Positions 62,512-64,000 of a DNA stretch of 64,000 bases are shown here, piece after piece. The DNA is taken from the NCBI GenBank assembly GCA_963792485.1, contig CAWBWL010000009.1, forward strand, positions 124,001 to 188,000, read 5' to 3'. The first letter of the stretch is position 1, and each line of letters begins with the position of its first letter. Below the pieces are notes generated by a model. The model was not told where the DNA came from. It did no database searches and saw nothing but the letters and a program-made list of their open reading frames with translations. Source of the stretch: JANOYJ01 sp963792485 (GTDB lineage: Bacteria > Pseudomonadota > Alphaproteobacteria > Rhizobiales > Rhizobiaceae). The translations under genes and the position numbers were made by a program.

Positions 62512-64000
62512 ATGCAAAATATTCCTGAAAATATATTTGAAACACAGGAGATGTTGTCCGGCCTAGCGAAGTCACATTCAGAGAGGCTCGCTTCAATTTT
62601 TTCCCCCTACGACGCGAGAGCAAGCATCGCCGCTGCGGGCGGGTTGCTCACCGTTCCGAAACTTCAAGCCAACACCGTCAGACTTGAGGCCATCGTTCAC
62701 CTAATTGTTTCAAGTGCCTTTGGGAAAAAGAGGCCGAACAATCAAGATGCGGGCAGGTGGTTCAAGCAAGTGGGGCAGGTTTTCGCGGGCATGGAAGATG
62801 CTGCCGAGGACGTATTCGTTGCTCGCGTTCACTTGGAAGGTCGAAACTTCCGGGTGCTTGAGGGGCTGGCAGAAGCGAACGGCCATTACCTCCAGCATAT
62901 GCTGATCACCGTCGAAAAAATGCCCGACCACGGTGTCTATGCCGCTCTCAAAGAGTTCCTGCCGCGCCATGCTCGCACTTTCAGACCTCGTCTGCGAGCG
63001 CTCAGGATTGAAGGCCTTTTGCCTTGGTGGGGAGTATGGTCTTGGAGCGCTGCCAGGTGACGACATTCCGACACTTAGAACTCTGGCCGCGCGGGTTTCC
63101 TTTTCCGATGATGACTTGGTGCGGGCAGGCATCAAGCGGTCGGCAATTGCAAGGTTTTGCTTACCACCTTCGCGACGGAGTGTGGGCATTGGCGGCTATG
63201 GCGATAGTTGGCTAGAGAGGCGGCCCCTCGTCGATTTTCAAGATGAGATTGTGATTGCGCTACCGTCCGCGATAGGAATTGCCATACGCAGGGCGGTGAT
63301 TGAAACTTGTCTCGACGTTGGGACGGAGTCTGCCCTTCGAAGAGGCCAGCTAATCGCCCTTACCGACGAACTGTCGTTGAACCCGGCTATTGCTTGTCTC
63401 GATATTCCGCCTGCCGAAATGAGGCCAGAGTGCAACGTCGTTCCCTCCGAACCCGTCGAATTTCAGCCTGGTCTATGGTTTCAGCTCATCCTGCTCACAG
63501 ATGACTTTGTAGGTTTTCGTGAAACGGGTTTCAGTCAACCCGGCCCATCCGGCGACAAGGCGAAGGCCGATTTGCAGAAAGCAATAGACGACGCTGCCAA
63601 CGACATCAAAGCCCGAGCCGGATTCAAACTTGGATTCTCGTTGGTGGTAATTAGCGGTTTTGGCCGTGGGCACTTGGTTGAGTATACTCGTCCCAGTTAC
63701 TGGCTGGCAGAAGGCATCAGCAGTTACGACCTCGACGTTCTCGGGTGGCGGCACGATTTCAACATTGCCGAGCTGTTAAAATTTCTGCTGGCAGAAGGAA
63801 CAGCCGGTCACATGGGCTTTCCGTTGATGGCAATCAACGGGCTTTTGGCTCGAATCGGCTTCGCCTACGACAACAACGGCCATGTGGTTCCACATGAAGC
63901 CATGCCGGATGGCGCCGAGAGCGCAATGTTAATGATTCCCACAAATTCACACTTGCGGCTTAGGGCAGAGCACCATGCTCGGTTTGACGTTCACGCGGTG
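62512..64000 (+). CDS. Large hypothetical protein, 3' truncated by the window end (one frameshift)
   Basis: Read from ATG 62512, with GGAG upstream, the protein is more than 495 residues long and runs off the window. One extra C near 62963 breaks the frame; removing it joins LKEFLRAMLALSDLVCERSG. N-terminal features are ENIFETQEMLSGLAKSHSER and MEDAAEDVFVARVHLEGRNF; later ones ALPSAIGIAIRRAVIE and YWLAEGISSYDLDVLGWRHD. The composition is less GC-rich than the core genome. I do not recognise the family. It starts beside the brnT remnant, so it may belong to an accessory island. Confidence 0.6.

Overview
The window reads as a chromosomal segment of a high-GC alphaproteobacterium, probably in or near the Hyphomicrobiales. 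The evidence is the minus-strand order purC-purS-purQ-purL-bolA-grxD, the F1-ATPase inhibitor zeta subunit, an ATP12-type F1 assembly chaperone, a DUF3563 protein and a class II (B12) ribonucleotide reductase. No species can be named from the sequence alone. No rRNA, tRNA, CRISPR array or complete transposon was seen.

Layout. 1-10 kb (minus strand): a purine operon (purC, purS, purQ, purL, bolA, grxD) interrupted by four genes for secreted or lipid-anchored proteins, including a large protein with a seven-repeat lectin propeller, a zinc metalloprotease and a HEAT-like tail. 10-23 kb: metabolic genes (ATPase zeta, HpcH aldolase, acyl-CoA synthetase, PPK2 under an FNR-type box, a VOC enzyme, an SDR, a NepI-like exporter, purB, rpe, a periplasmic binding protein). 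22.7-28 kb: a flavin reductase, then a maturation cluster for a molybdenum hydroxylase (CoxD- and CoxE-like, split XdhC, MoeA/MobA-like fusion) without the structural enzyme. 28.4-31.9 kb: six exported-protein genes, four of them pilin-like paralogues ending in R-C-E, one resembling half of a PapD-type chaperone, and no usher. 32-36.4 kb: mazEF, exported hydrolase and lipoprotein genes, and a probable insertion flanked by 27-bp direct repeats. 37-40.8 kb: nrdJ, broken by about sixteen single-base indels. 40.9-44.9 kb: an AT-richer accessory stretch with an HNH-like gene, repeats, hairpins, HTH and HicB genes and a duplicated unit. 45-60 kb: housekeeping genes (HtrA, RarA, CrcB, RluC, ATP12, glnB-glnA, Nnr). 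60-64 kb: the second copy of the duplicated unit, a Phd/PIN pair, an orphan BrnA beside a BrnT remnant, and a large unrecognised gene running off the end.

Two features cut across the window. First, many otherwise well-conserved genes (grxD, purL, nrdJ, glnA and several unknowns) carry single-base indels, mostly one-base insertions, while long neighbouring stretches have none. This looks more like sequence error than decay, and the corrected reading is given for each gene. Second, three REPIN-like hairpins share the core GGGGACAGTTTACTT or GGTGACAGTTTACTTAATT.

The least explained systems are the pilin-like cluster, the secreted proteins embedded in the purine operon, and the duplicated unit carrying a small exported protein.
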